This document shows, piece by piece, positions 24,943-37,489 of a stretch of DNA of 64,000 nt. Made by a program: the position numbers and the translations under genes. The stretch spans positions 63,959,040 to 64,023,039 of the forward strand of contig OX578138.1 of NCBI GenBank assembly GCA_951213105.1, given 5' to 3'. The notes beneath the pieces were generated by a model that had not been told where the DNA came from, did not search any database, and worked only from the letters and a program-made list of their open reading frames with translations. Origin of the DNA: Amaurobius ferox (Eukaryota; Arthropoda; Arachnida; Araneae; Amaurobiidae). Every line of letters begins with the position of its first letter. Positions within the stretch are counted from its first letter, which is position 1.

Positions 24943-27482
24943 CTAAAATAAAAATTACTAATTATACCTTTGTTACAAAGTATAAAATTACAATATATTT
25001 ATAATAGACATGCTTATACATTCATCCATTAAATGCTTAGTTTCAGTTGTGCAACATCTGATAAAATGCATGTAAAATAGTTTGTATAATATTTGTTACA
25101 CAGTTTTATTTAGGTTGGTTTCTTTGTTTGGATCAAATCTTGAAATCAATTTTTTAATCCACTGCTACAGAGCTGATTTTTCTGCAAATTTACGCACATA
25201 CATATTTGTGATGACAATACATCAAATTTGAGTTTATTTCCTCCCCAGATTCTAACGTGTAATTGGGTGCTTGTTTAGAGCAAGCATGTGTTTGCTTGTA
25301 TTTTGTAATTTAAGCTTGTGCTCGTGCCGCAGGCGAATAAGCTTTTCGAAAAATTTAGTAAATTTAATGATTCCCTGCTTTAAGTCCTGGGCAACACCGG
25401 ATACAGTATACATATAAAATATTATAAAAAATATTTTTAAGTTACACTATTTTAGTAAAATGCACTAAAAAGTAAAAAATAATTTTTAGCTTACAACATT
25501 CTTGGTTATATGTGGCTAAAAATAAAACCGTGGGGTGCCCATAAAAAAATTGTATTTGAACATTAACAAAATTAAGTTACAATACAAGTGATAACACAGA
25601 AATGACATATAGAAGAATGATTACATTTAATTCATTTAAATTTTTCTTTGACAATTTTGATTTAACAATCCGTCATTCTTCTATATGTCATTTCTGTGTT
25701 ATCATATTTCTATTGTTTCTTAAAATTCTGTTAATGTCCAAATACAATTCTTTTATGGGTATCCCATAATATTATTTTTAGTCACATATGACCAAGAATA
25801 TTACAATAGCTAAAAGTTATTTTTTACTTTTCAATGCATTTTACTAAAACAGTGTAAGTTAAAAAGATTTTCTATAATATTTTTATTTAAAACTAGTATG
25901 TTTAAAATGCATAACCTGTTCATTCCCTAAGAATGAAATTATATTTGCCTTTTTACTTATACTATTTTTTCAAAATGTTCTCTAGTATCTTATTCTTGCA
26001 CTTATATGGTAAAAGACTCAAAACTTTTAACAGTCTTTTTCTGAAAGCTATTCTATCCATTTTGCAATGTGTATAATCACAGCTTAAAATTTCTTTTGGA
26101 GCTAGAGATTGTGTGTCAGTGATGAGGTGGTACAGTTTCGATTATGATCATAAAAAACTTTAATCTTCGGGAACTTGTGTTCCAATATCTTTTGCAACAA
26201 AATTTTTATTGACATGAAATTATGAAAGTAGTTATAGCCTAGTTGAAAAACCTGGATACCTTGAACATCAATTGCCCAATAATTTTTCAACCCTGACAAT
26301 CATTTACAGGGTGCATTCAAGTACTTGAAAATCAGGAAAGTACTTGAATTTTAGATTACCATTTTTAAAGGCCTTGAAAGTATATAAAAATTCCCAATTT
26401 CTTGGTTAAGTACTTGAAAAAGGCAGGGATGAAAATATTCTGAAGATCCATGGCATTGTGTTTTTCCACCATGAAGTTTTACTTTTCCTATAAATTTCCC
26501 TAGTGATTCCGCTGTTCCTGACAATTTCTTGCAGAACATTTTTTTTACAAAAATTTCCTCAATGATTTCAACAATAAACAATAGTTTCCAATTTATTTTT
26601 CCTCCTAGAAATGCATACAACTTCATAATGAGGGGATGATTGATGTCCTTGAAAAGTGCTTGAAATACTTTTAAAGGAAAGTGTACTTGCCCTAATTTAT
26701 TAAAATGTAGTCTGAGATCTAAGTTACTAGCACAATAGAAAGTGTCTTAAATTCATCCTTTAAAATTAATACAAATATTTTTAATATATATTTATATCAT
26801 ACATAGACGCAGCATAAAAATTAAGCCATAACAAAGCCTCTTTGTTATATATTTTTTTAAAGTTACAATTTTAAATAGAAAGTGAAGCCAAGTAAGAAGG
26901 ATCATGAGCATAATAAAAAATAAATATAACATAATTCCTATTTCATAAATAAATATAACATTATTCCCTATAACATATTCACTGCAATGAAAATAATACG
27001 TTGCATTTATTCAATTTTCAAAAGAATAAAAATTTAGAAACATAGTATTACAAAAAAATTATTATGTATGAAGCTAATTTTTAAAAAATAATTGCTACTT
27101 TCTACAATAGGATGACTGAATTTCTGAAATTCCTTTATTATTATTTTTTTTTCAGATTTTATATACTTTAAAGTGATTTCTATAACTCCATGTAGTATAG
27201 CAGGACATATCAATAGGCTATTGCTATGATATTTTTGTGGAAAGCATATCTAAATTAACTAAATGAATGCAAATAAAAATATTTCAATGGCATTGGTCTA
27301 TTTGAAGAAACTTTTAACATCTTCTTTTTCAGAATGATTTTTCTCAAGATACATCATTTTGCTATCACATGGCCGAATATGGCATGCCTATTTTTATCAA
27401 TAAATAAATATTCCACTTATCTTTCGATAACACTTGAAAATTTGAATGCAGGCAAAATTTACCATGATGAAAAATACTTTAC
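24943..27482 (-). other. DYNLRB last intron
   Basis: Donor GTAAAG at 27482 and acceptor AG at 24943-24944. It contains a palindromic MITE (25411-25889) and a region at about 26290-26700 with repeated (G/A)TACTTGAA and CCTTGAAA words. No gene inside. Confidence 0.7.
25411..25889. mobile_element. Palindromic MITE
   Basis: The arms 25411-25620 and 25673-25889 are inverted copies along about 210 bp (AGAAGAATGA / TCATTCTTCT at the centre, then GTCATTTCTGTGTTATCA and its complement). The 52-bp centre is unrelated. No coding capacity. A transcript of this DYNLRB intron would form a long hairpin here. Confidence 0.8.
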
Positions 27483-27650
27483 CTGGAGCAATCAAAATTT
27501 CATTTTTCTTGGAACGCACTCTTAGGAATGTAAGTTCATTTGTATTATCAAGCTCCTTCACTGTTCGGCGAGCTTTGTCAATTAGATGCGACATTAAGCC
27601 AGCATATTCCACTGTAGTATTGTTGTCCATAGTTGATTTGATTGGGATTC
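27483..27650 (-). CDS. DYNLRB: DYNLRB (roadblock dynein light chain), internal exon
   Basis: A 168-nt exon bounded by CTTAG on its upstream side and a GTAAAG donor. It encodes [19 protein letters not shown], then a helix ([14 protein letters not shown]), then [18 protein letters not shown]. Human DYNLRB1 reads [10 protein letters not shown]...YASLM...[34 protein letters not shown], nearly the same. Roadblock chains dimerise and bind the dynein intermediate chain, linking cargo to the motor. The N-terminal exon (about 25-30 residues) was not found; it may lie upstream, possibly beyond the transposon nest at 30.4-60.6 kb. Confidence 0.9.
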
Positions 27651-30383
27651 CTAAGCATAAAAATGTAAAATTTAAACAAAGACTGTTTGAAATTAACAAT
27701 AATGAAATAAAAAAAAATAGAGTATTAGAAATTATAATTATTCTTAAAATATATCATACGTAATATAAAAACTTTTATAATCAGATACTAGAAAAATCGT
27801 GAATTCTGGTTTATTAAACATTTTTCAAAATAAGAATACTGTTTAATATTTTTATTACTAGAATCATGGTAAATTTATGAATAATAAAAATGAAAATGGA
27901 ATTATAAGTTTATGTATACTAGTTTTAGTATGTAATGTGACACATTTTAAATAGACATTTCAAAGAATATTCATTTAAAATTAACTAAACATGTAGATTG
28001 ACTGTCATCTTGGGGAGATTTTCTTGAAATTGTTTAGCATTTGAGGGAGGTTGACCATGTCACTTAGCACTTAAGAGATTTATACTCAAACGTATATAAA
28101 ATCAATTTATATTAGAAATATCTTAAAAGAGTTCAATAAATGGTTACAATATTTTAAAAACAGGAGAACAATAACACTATGTTAAATTCCTTCAGAAAGC
28201 AACAACATAGCAATTTTTTTTCTGAGGAACTAACAGATTTTTTTACTGACACATGTATATGCAAACCTTTCACATACATTAAAATTTTAGACAATCATTT
28301 TATTTACTTTTTTCACTAATGAATGCATATTAGAACAAAAAATTTTATTTTATGCAGTATAAGGTTTAAGTTTATAATTATCATAATATTTAACTTCTTT
28401 TTTTTTTTTATTAAATTTTCCCAGTCTATATGAAATATATTTAACTTATTTACAATAAATATTTCAATACAATTCTGCAAGACAATATTTCAAAAACATT
28501 TGAAAATTATTAAGTTTACAAAATATGTAAGACATTTTGCTAAATTTGCAAAACTATTAGTAAGATGAATGAATCTTTTTATAATTTGAATGATAGTAAA
28601 TATAGAGTTAAGAGTTAAAAAATGGTATTTGAGTATCAAACATATGATAGAAATGCTTGATTCAAAAATCCAAAATATATTCTTACTCACATCCTGTTAC
28701 ACGATACTTTCATTTAATGCAAGATTATATGACAACAAGAAAAGGCTATATGCATTGTGTGCTATGCCTGTCCAAGTACCCAACGACCATACATGAAAAA
28801 CAAGAACTGGCAGACACCAACTCCCATTAACCCTCCCATCCGCTCCTAATATCCAAAGACACATGCAAGCCATACACTCTTTTCATTCAATATTACTACT
28901 ACTTATATGACTCCTTATCAAAACATACATATACTATACCATTCCCTAACATAATGCAATTAATCTATGCTCCCTTAGACCCTCTAACAAACGAATTTAT
29001 CAAATTTAATACCTCAAACATTTTATTTCTATTTCTGGTCATACTATTGACTAACTCTCTCTAACTTCATGGATCATGCAATTCAGCTTCGACTAGGGTC
29101 ATACAATTCAGCTTCAACTAATCTTGTATTAATTTCATTGTTTAAAACATGAATTTGAAGATAAAGGAGAAAGCAAGTTCCTCTAACTCCATAATTTAAA
29201 TATTCATATTCTGAATTTTTTAGGATGACATACCTCTCAATATTAAATTTCCTATTCAGCTGAATCATGGAGGTAAAGGGATGGTCTCAATACTGTTTCC
29301 TTTTTAGTTTCTTTAGGCATTAAAATCTCCTGACAATGTAATTGCATCATGTTGTGGTAATGCCTTCGGCCTGAGATATAAGCACAAAAGTAGCAAAAAA
29401 GGCCAAACTTTGAAAGGCTATTTTTTCAGATCCAGGGGTAATTTGAAGAACGGATTTCAAATTTGGATTCTGCCTGGTTGAATTAGTATACATAAGTTTT
29501 TTCAGCCCTCGGTGTTGCCATTGGTACTCTTGCATACTGACACTGTGCTTTTATAAAAGCGATATTGACGAGCAGAACTTGCACTCTCTGAAGCTAATCC
29601 TGGCTCTGCTGGTGGGACCTAAGTTGAAGTGGGTACTATTTTTTTCTCACAAATAGAGTTGAATATTTTCAGTTCTGAAACTGCACCTTCTTTTGCATTT
29701 TTACCAAACAAACACGAATGCACATGAAAAATGGGGATAAAAAAATAAAACATAACAAGTAATAAAAACAGAATAAACAAAAGGCAAATTAATTAAATTT
29801 TAAATACAATATTTGGAATTTCTTGTGTGAAAAAATTTTCACTCTGAGAAAATGTCAATGCTTTCTTTATAATTTTGTGAAAAGTTATTAGTTTCTACAA
29901 GAAATAACTTAATTTTAAAGGAATTATTTATAAAATGGTTTTTGCCTTAAATTCAGCATCAGTAGGTCATTTTCTGGTCATACCATAGCATTAAAGGGAT
30001 TAACTCTCACAACTTCATGAATCATGTAATTCAACTCCATCTGAATTGCTCCCTCATTCATAAAACTAATCTATCTATGAATGAAGTTTGTATTAATTGC
30101 ATTGTTTATGCAAAAAATGCAATAAGTCTCCAATTTCACACTGAGTGGAAATTGAATATAAATACATAGGTACTTACAAGAAAAAGTCTCAGACCTAACA
30201 CTTTCCCTCTATCTATACAAATTATATCTTGAAAAGACATATTTTAACAAATATGTAATAAATGTTTAGGCCTAAATTCCAGTCATAAGAAAACAACCTA
30301 GGCAAATTGCACATAGTCAGATTTTTAGTTTGGTTTCTGCTTAATGGTTTTTAAACCATCCTAGATGTAAAGAAGCTGAGATA
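27651..30383. other. Probable DYNLRB intron, no gene recognised
   Basis: AT-rich. A direct repeat is shared between about 29052-29150 and 30001-30110 (blocks ACTTCATG(G/A)ATCATG(C/T)AATTCA and TTGTATTAATT(T/G)CATTGTTTA), indicating two copies of an unnamed interspersed repeat. The reverse-strand frame at 29347-29535 resembles nothing I know. Confidence 0.35.
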
Positions 30384-30743
30384 CAGTGGTTTGCGTAAAG
30401 GTCTAAAATGGCTAAAAATGCCATGCCCAATGACATAAATATGGCTGTCATCTCTAATTAAAAGTCACAAAAATGAAATCTAGATATATAGGGGCCATAG
30501 CACACAAAAAATTAAATAAATTTCAAAATCGAGCAGCCAATTAAATTTTTCCTAGCCTACTTGAAATGGATTGACCCAAAAGCTACCAACCATAAATTTT
30601 GTGAAGATTATACATAGTTGAGACACATTATTGTGATCAACAGCTTATATCCAGAGTAACTGCCATGTGCAGTGTGGACAACAGCTAGAAGGGCTGGGAG
30701 TGACTCAATAAGATGTTGGAAGGTGTTCAGATATATGTGGAGC
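30384..30743 (-). mobile_element. Tc1-like transposon, 3' portion
   Basis: The element starts at CAGTGGTTTGCGTAAAGG next to TA (30382-30383), the standard Tc1/mariner layout. From about 30660 the sequence matches the C-terminal transposase coding of the Tc1 copy that resumes at 42946. The break is a LINE insertion with the 9-bp duplication ATGTGGAGC (30735-30743 and 42946-42954). Confidence 0.75.
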
Positions 30744-30777
30744 AATTTTTCCTAGTCTCTGCTGTCCTCTTTGCTTT

Positions 30778-31420
30778 ATGGACAGTATCAATGTTGTGCA
30801 GATTAACCTGCACCATAGTCGCTCAGATTCTGCTATTCTTGGCAAGAAGATGACTAGTGGTGAGGTTGACATTGCTCTAATTCAAGAACCCTGGACCTGA
30901 AACAGTAAGATCCTGGGTCTAAGGATCAAGGGCTATATAATGCCTTTTATGATACATCTTCTATCAGACCAAGAGCCTGTATTGCTGTTAGCAACAAGAT
31001 CAATGCCCTAAACTTAGTAAATTACCTAGACTGTGATAATGTTGCTGTCAGAGTGAATTATGAGTCCAGTGAACATAAGGAAGAATTTATATTTATGTCA
31101 GCTTACCTTCCTTACAAAGAGAAAGGGCCACTCACAAAAGTGACAAAGATCTTATTGAACATTGCAATATAGGCAAAAGGCTCAGCATTGGTTGTGGTGC
31201 AAATGCTCACCACGCTGTGTGGGTCAGTAATGACTGCAACTGACATGTTGATGAGCTTTTAGAACACATTCTGTGGTATAATTTATTTATTCTTAATAGT
31301 GGCAATAAACCTACTTTTGTTACTGTTAATAGAAAAGAGGTTATTGACTTCACCATATACAACAACATTGCATATGACATATATATGTAGTTAAGTGGAA
31401 TGTTTCATAGTGTTCACTCT
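30778..31420 (+). pseudogene. LINE endonuclease domain
   Basis: Starts with ATG at 30778 and reads INVVQINLHHS, then DIALIQEPW, typical of the apurinic-type endonuclease of R1/Jockey LINEs (the Q-N-H and QEPW blocks). An in-frame TGA follows QEPWT. A frame change is needed to keep reading past it to the PTFVTVNR and VIDFTI blocks. The sequence breaks off after KWNVS near 31420, where the next expected block is SDHRYI. Confidence 0.7.
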
Positions 31421-31864
31421 AGGACGAAAAAAGGGCAGGGTGCTTCTATAAAAAAAGGCACTTTTTCGAAAAAAAAAGGGCACTTTTTCGAGAAAAAAGG
31501 GGCACTTTTCCTTTTTAAAAAAATAGCAATTTTTTAATGAGTATTTTTTAGAGAAACATATATATATTTTTTCACTACATTGACTGTAAGGAATGTAGGA
31601 TATGGTTTTTCTATTCTCAACCACCCGCCCGCCTACTCCCCTCCGCCGTCATGTTAAGTCTATGGGACCTAATGTTAAACCTATGGAAGATAATGCTATC
31701 CTATGGAGGATTACAGTCAATGTAATGAGTTATAGATTTGATTCGAATCCTTTTTTTAAATAGACCTGTGAAGAAAATTTTATGTTTATATTAAATTATA
31801 AAACTGTGTTATATTGCTAATATGCAACAATAATTTAAACAATACATAAAATATTGTTTGTACT
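31421..31864. other. Insert of unknown origin inside the LINE
   Basis: Contains repeated GGGCACTTTTTCG(A)AAAAA words (31440-31520) and repeated CTATGGGA/CTATGGA words (31655-31715). The frame 31391-31624 on the reverse strand is only these repeats translated. Confidence 0.4.
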
Positions 31865-32752
31865 GGGTCATTCCATATGGGGACACCCGATGAGTGTTGC
31901 TCTATAGTCACAGATTTTTTTTTTAATTTTACCATGGAAACACATGGTAATAAAACCCCCAAATCTGAATTTGTAATGTATATATCCCAATAATGACCCA
32001 GATACAGGCATTTGAAAAATGGTCATTTTTGCAAAATGGCGGCCATCTTGGATTTTGCACTAATGTTTAAAAATGTAATAGCGTGAGAACTAATGGCTCA
32101 AATTAAATAATTCTGGTACCAATTTAAGGCTATTTATATCAGGAATATAAGTGCCGTATCAAAACAATTAAAAAGATATATTTTAATATCGTAATTACAT
32201 GAAAATTGCAAAAATCACCTTTGGATTGATGGACAACTTAAATGGGCTATAAAAAAATGGCCCCTAATATTTTTTTCTGAAACTTGGTACAAATACTAAC
32301 TAATATGTGGGCTTTAAGTAAAAGAAAAATTAGAAAGGTAATATTTCTTATTGCAGAGAAAAATAGCTTTAAAACATATATACATTTAGTTAACATTTGA
32401 CATGCAGTGCTTTAATCATTTAAAAAAATATATTTTTCAAAAACAAATAATGAGCAAAAATAAAACATAGGCATTTTTTACACACTAGCTAGTATGTGTG
32501 CTTTAAGTAAAAAAAATAGAATGGTAATATTTAATTTAAATAATGACTAAAAAAATACTGTTATATGTATGGGAAATAAGTAAAATTTAAGGAGTGCTGA
32601 AAAATTCTAATAAAAATCTTCCTAGAAACCACACAGTTATCTCTCTTGTATTTTATTTTCTTATTTCAAATTTTAAGAAGATATTTTCTATATTCAGTAG
32701 AGCTAAAGGTGCACAATTTTCCCTAGTGGCCACTGGCTTCTAAACCAATTTC
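31865..32752 (+). repeat. Left long inverted repeat
   Basis: About 888 bp, imperfectly complementary to 34759-35645. Matching blocks include CAAATCTGAATTTGTAATGTATAT, GCCATCTTGGATTTTGCAC and CATGTAAT(A)ACGATATTAA read in opposite directions. Point differences and small indels are spread throughout, so the element is old. Confidence 0.8.
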
Positions 32753-33431
32753 ACCTTAGAAGCAGCAAGTACAATAATCTTTGGCATATTGGTTATAAAT
32801 GACAACTATCACTTAATGCTGAAGCTTTACAGCATACATATAGTTAATTCCACAAAAAATAATTTGTAATTAGATAATATAAAACACTCAGTTTCATGAA
32901 AAGCATTAAAATAAAAATAATTAAACAGAACTACAGCATGTTGATCACCAAAACATATCTTTAGCCTTCTGCCAACTCCAAAGGAAATACTAGGCAATAT
33001 CCCCTATCCAGTTGAAACAGGAGCAACAAACTAAACATAAACAAACAAGGTATTGGAGAAGAAAATTATCCTACAGCACCAATATTGTTTCGGGAACATT
33101 TAAAAACACCTGCTTCTGGTCTTTGTGTACATAAGACATCAGCTGCCTATAGCCTCAAAATTTTCAACTCTAATACTCACATAGTTCTGTTATATAAGTA
33201 ATAGCAATTAACATATACCAGTTGCCAGTTCCTGAAATGATTACTTGTACTGCATCATCTATTTTCTCTTAGGTTGAATTTAAAGTAAGATACAATATTA
33301 CATTTCTGGGTGATTTATTCCTTTCAGAGCTCATTTTTGCTCAAGTGTTCAGAGCTGAGTATGTTCAACAAATAAATCAGTGAATTGTGCTTCAATGATT
33401 ATTTCTTTTATTTATGTTCCATGATTAGTTC

Positions 33432-34560
33432 TTGTCTCATGCTATAAAAATTGAATGTTTTGTATGCAAGAAAATCAATGTGTCATTAAGCCTTCCTGTT
33501 TATTCCTGTACTTGTGTTCTGAGTGGTAGTATATGCAAGGTTCACAAGGATGAATATCTGAAATGGTACAGTTTAAGACAGAAAACTTGTGATCTATTTA
33601 ATAAACCACCAAAATCAGAACTAAGTCCCTAAAACCAATTTCTCTCAGACTGTCAATGATAAAATTATTCATTCCAGGGGGAAAAATTCTGCATGTCTTG
33701 TTATTCTTCCTCGCATTCATCAATTAGTGAGTCAGAGATTTCTACTGCTGACATGGAAGTGACCAATGATGCAGATTATAGTGAAGTCACAATAGTAATG
33801 GAACAATTGAATAAAAGCTGTGAACTTTTGGATTTATCACTAATAAAGTTCAATAGATTTAGCTCTAAGAGGAAACTTAGTTATATGAAAGTTAAGAAAT
33901 TAAGTAGCCACGTTGCTACTAAAACTGCTACAGTATTAGGTATTGAAAGTATTAATAAGCTACAAAATTAAAGACATTATTTGCCAAAATTGCACGTTTA
34001 TGATGGAAAATTATTGAATAAGTTTTCTTTAGATGCATCATTTAAAGAAAACGTGCAGATTTTAAAATTAGTCCAAAATTCATGGATAGTCCAACAAACA
34101 AAGGCATGTTATATTACTACAGAGAATTTAGTTAAAAAAAAACAAGAAAAATTAAATGAAACAGAAGGGATGTTATCAATGCCTAGTGAGATATAAGTGT
34201 TAAATTAAATTTGATACTATAAAAAAGTTACTAGTTTTTATTATAACAGTTGTATGTGTCCAGGAAGAAAATATTGCATATCTATACCAAGTGAAAATGG
34301 GAAAATATTAAAACAAAAGAGATTACTTTTGCATAATTTAAAAGAATTATATGCTGCATTTAAAGAAAAATAATGAATTAAAAATACTATGTAAATTTTG
34401 CACACTACATCCAACAGAATATGTAACTGTTGGAAACAAAGTTATTCATTCTGTATGTGTTTGTATATACCATCAAAATATTAAACTCATGCTCCATGCC
34501 ATCCATATCAGTGAATATATTACATCATTGTTAAAAGAAACAAGTTTATTGCACTGAATC
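33432..34560 (+). pseudogene. Transposase-like protein, N-terminal half
   Basis: Four short frames in succession, separated by stops: a Cys-rich start (IECFVCKK...CTCVLSGSICKVH), a Ser-rich linker (33693-33971), a block LDASFKENVQILKLVQNSW (34020-34100), and a CTLHPTEYVTVGNKVIHSVCVCIYHQNIKL block (34380-34490). The last resembles the RPKWCVTVG...HSVCVC-x-HQN-x-KL signature of the multicopy arthropod family whose C-terminal half sits at 1860-2937. Non-functional. Confidence 0.55.
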
Positions 34561-34758
34561 AGAAAAGTATGGTGAGCTGGTGTGATAACTGTCTATCTCC
34601 AGAAATTCTTAGAGTACCAATGCATCCCAATGAATTAGAAATTAGTGTGTGTTTTGTTTGTATATGTTATGTTTATGTATACTTATGGCCCAAGTGCATT
34701 ATATATATGGCCAAGACCTATAGCTGTGTGCCAAAGATTATGATACTTGCTATTAGAT

Positions 34759-35645
34759 GAAATTGGTTTAGGAGCCAGTGGCCACTAAGAAAAACTGGGT
34801 ATCTTAAGCTCTACTGAATATAGAAAATACCTTTTCATAATTTGAAATAAGAAAATAAAATATAAAATGAATAACTGTATGGTTTTTAGGAAGATTTTTA
34901 TTAGAATGTTTCAGCACCTCAGAAATTTTACATTGATTTCCTATACATATAACAGTATTTCTTTAGTCATTAAATTAAATATTACCATCCTATTTTTTTG
35001 TGCTTAAAGCACACATACTAGTTAGTGTGTAGAAAAATTCCTATGTTTTATTTTTGCTCATTATTTATTTTTAAAAAATATATTTTTTTAAATGATTAAA
35101 GCATCGCATGTAAAATGTGTATATGTTTTATAGCTATTTTTCTCTGTAATAAGAAGTATTACCTTTTTAATTTTTTTTTTACTTAAAGCGCATATATTAG
35201 TTAATATTTGTACCAAGTTTCAGAAAAAAATATTAGGGGCCATTTTTTTTATAGCCCATTAAACTTGACTATCAATCCGAACGTGATTTTTGCAATTTTC
35301 ATGTAATAACGATATTAAAATATATATTTTTTTATTTTTTGATATAGCACTTATATTCCTGATATTAATAGCTTCAAATTAGTACTAGAATTATTTAATT
35401 TGAACCATTAGTTCTCAAGCTATTACATTTATAAACATTGGTGCAAAATCCAAGATGGCTGCCATTCGGCAAAAATGACCATTTTTCAAATGCCTGTATC
35501 TCGGCAATTATTGCGATATATACATTATAAATTCAGATTTGGGGGTTTTATTACCATGTGTATCCATGGTAAAAATTTTAAAAAAATCCGTGACTATGGA
35601 GCAACAAGTTTTTCTTAAAATGGGTGTTTTCACGTGGAATGACCC
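34759..35645 (-). repeat. Right long inverted repeat
   Basis: Partner of 31865-32752; ends GGAATGACCC directly before TACT. Confidence 0.8.
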
Positions 35646-35649
35646 TACT

Positions 35650-36250
35650 TTGCAATTGTATTAATTACAATAGTCTACTTATACTAATAAAGTTAAAGAC
35701 CAGCCACTCATAGTGAAGTACTAATATCAGCAAAGTGAAATTTGTATTTAGAAATTAAGATTTTTAATTTCTTTTCTAAATACAAATTTGTTCAATACCG
35801 TTGTTTCTTGATTTAAAAATCAACTGAAAAAATTTGAACGATATTTAAAATTTTTATGATAATTAAAATTAATCGCATTTGCCTTGTTTGGGAATTTTAA
35901 AAAAGAAAATTTTCAAACGTATTTCATTTATTTCAGTAAAAATGTTACTTTTGATTAGAAACAGATGATTGAAAAATGTTTTTGTAAACTCTTTCAAACA
36001 ATAAAATCAACTTCAAAGAAGCATAATTAACAAATTACATTATCAAATTTTTCAAATTTATTTTTAAATAAATAATTTTCTGCTTTTAACATCTAACCAG
36101 AGAAAAACAATTTCAACCAGATACTTGATTCTTTGATCTGACGCTGTTTTCCTTAAAATCTCCCCCCCCCCCCTCCCTTCACCGGAAACTACTCAATCTA
36201 CCTGGTTTTGCTTCTAATTTCATTGAAGATCAATACTGCTCTGATACTCC
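35650..36250. other. No gene recognised
   Basis: AT-rich sequence between the long-TIR element and a tandem array; a run of 12 C near 36165. Nothing coding. Confidence 0.4.
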
Positions 36251-36254
36251 CTAG

Positions 36255-36830
36255 GCGTAAATTTTACTTGAGGTAGTCCTAAAATGTCTCATCTAGCTTC
36301 CTAATTAAGTGATTTTGAATCTACTGGTGGCTATAGTCTCTGCACTATCTATACGTGTATCGCCTGGACATGCATATTTTTTTATTCAAACCCCCCTGAG
36401 CGTAACTTTTAGTTTAACTAGCCCGCACGGTTTTACATCTTGGTTCCTAAATTGAGCGATTTTGAATCTTCTGGTAACTACAGTCTTTATACCATTTGAA
36501 TATAAATCTCTTTCGTATCAATCCACTGGGCGCAACATTTACTTTAAATAGTCCCCCTCTAATTTCACATCTCGGTTCCTAATTGAGCCATTTTGATTCC
36601 GCTGGTGGCTATAGTCCCGGCACCATTTGTATATGTGAACTGGATATACATATTTATTGTGTCATCTCCCTGGGCGTAAATTTCTGTTCGGTTAGCCCCC
36701 CAACCCTCCCAAATTTCTTATTTCTCATTCTAATTGAGCGATTTAGATTTTGCTGGTGGCAATCACTTAGATATACAACCTTATTATGCCAACCCCTGGG
36801 CGTAACTTTTACTTTAAGTAGCCTCAATTT
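36255..36830. repeat. 126-146-bp tandem repeat, about four units
   Basis: The word (C)TGGGCGTAA(A/C)TTTTACTTTAA recurs at about 36251, 36397, 36527, 36671 and 36797. Between them ATTGAGCGATTTTGA and CTGGTGGCTATAGTC also recur. Spacing is 126-146 bp. The 129-codon frame 36583-36972 crosses it and is not a gene. Confidence 0.7.
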
Positions 36831-36849
36831 CATATTTCGGTTTTACAAA

Positions 36850-37480
36850 AAATGCATCGCCTTGGTTCCTGAAATATCCGTGTACGATATTTCAAGGCCG
36901 TACGATGTTTACATTTTCCGCTACAGACCTTACACACACATCGACACACAAATATCGTCTGTTATTATGTAATATGAAACAACCGTGGTGAAAGAGGGGA
37001 GACCCTCCTATTTTCCATATTTGCATTTTTATCTATCTTAGTGACTTTTGCTCCGATTTAGTTGGTTTTCATTCTCCAATTATGTTACTGTTTGAGTTAC
37101 AAGGACGATCAGGTATATAACTATTAGCCATAGAGTGTATATGAGAAAAATTGTGTGCATTTTGGGTGTAAAAACATTTGCGCTCATCATAAAAAATACT
37201 GGACATGTATACGACTGAAAGTATTTAATTTTTACAAATTTGATACAAATTTATTTAGAAACGTATTCAAATAATTTCCATGGTTGCAATAGGCTCTTAT
37301 TCATTTCAAGGAAGCTTGCACAACGTATATCAGTGCAAGTAAAATAATAATTTGGCATACGGCTGTTTCGAGGTAATGCGGGAACCAATTTATCAGTGCC
37401 GGACAAACGACGAACTCGAAGTCTAAACGACGTAGTTGGCACAAACTGAGGGATATATATACATAAATACATAGATGAGC
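36850..37480. other. No gene recognised
   Basis: Mixed-composition DNA between the tandem array and the point where LINE coding resumes (about 37490). The right edge of the insertion could not be fixed because no target duplication was found. Confidence 0.35.
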
Positions 37481-37489
37481 GCCTCCCTC

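Larger units (their letters stand above)
31865..35645 (+). mobile_element. Long-TIR DNA transposon, 4-bp TSD (Sola-like?)
   Basis: Inverted repeats of about 890 bp (31865-32752 and 34759-35645) begin GGGTCATTCC. The element is flanked flush by TACT on both sides (31861-31864 and 35646-35649). The 2-kb centre holds broken coding sequence for the N-terminal half of a transposase-like protein. Four-base duplications are known for Sola superfamily elements, but I cannot confirm that assignment from sequence alone. The C-terminal half of the protein is absent, so it is a deletion derivative. Confidence 0.8.

Noticed and set aside
28790..29050. C-rich stretch as a mitochondrial insertion
   Set aside because: The base bias is suggestive but no mitochondrial gene frame or RNA could be recognised.
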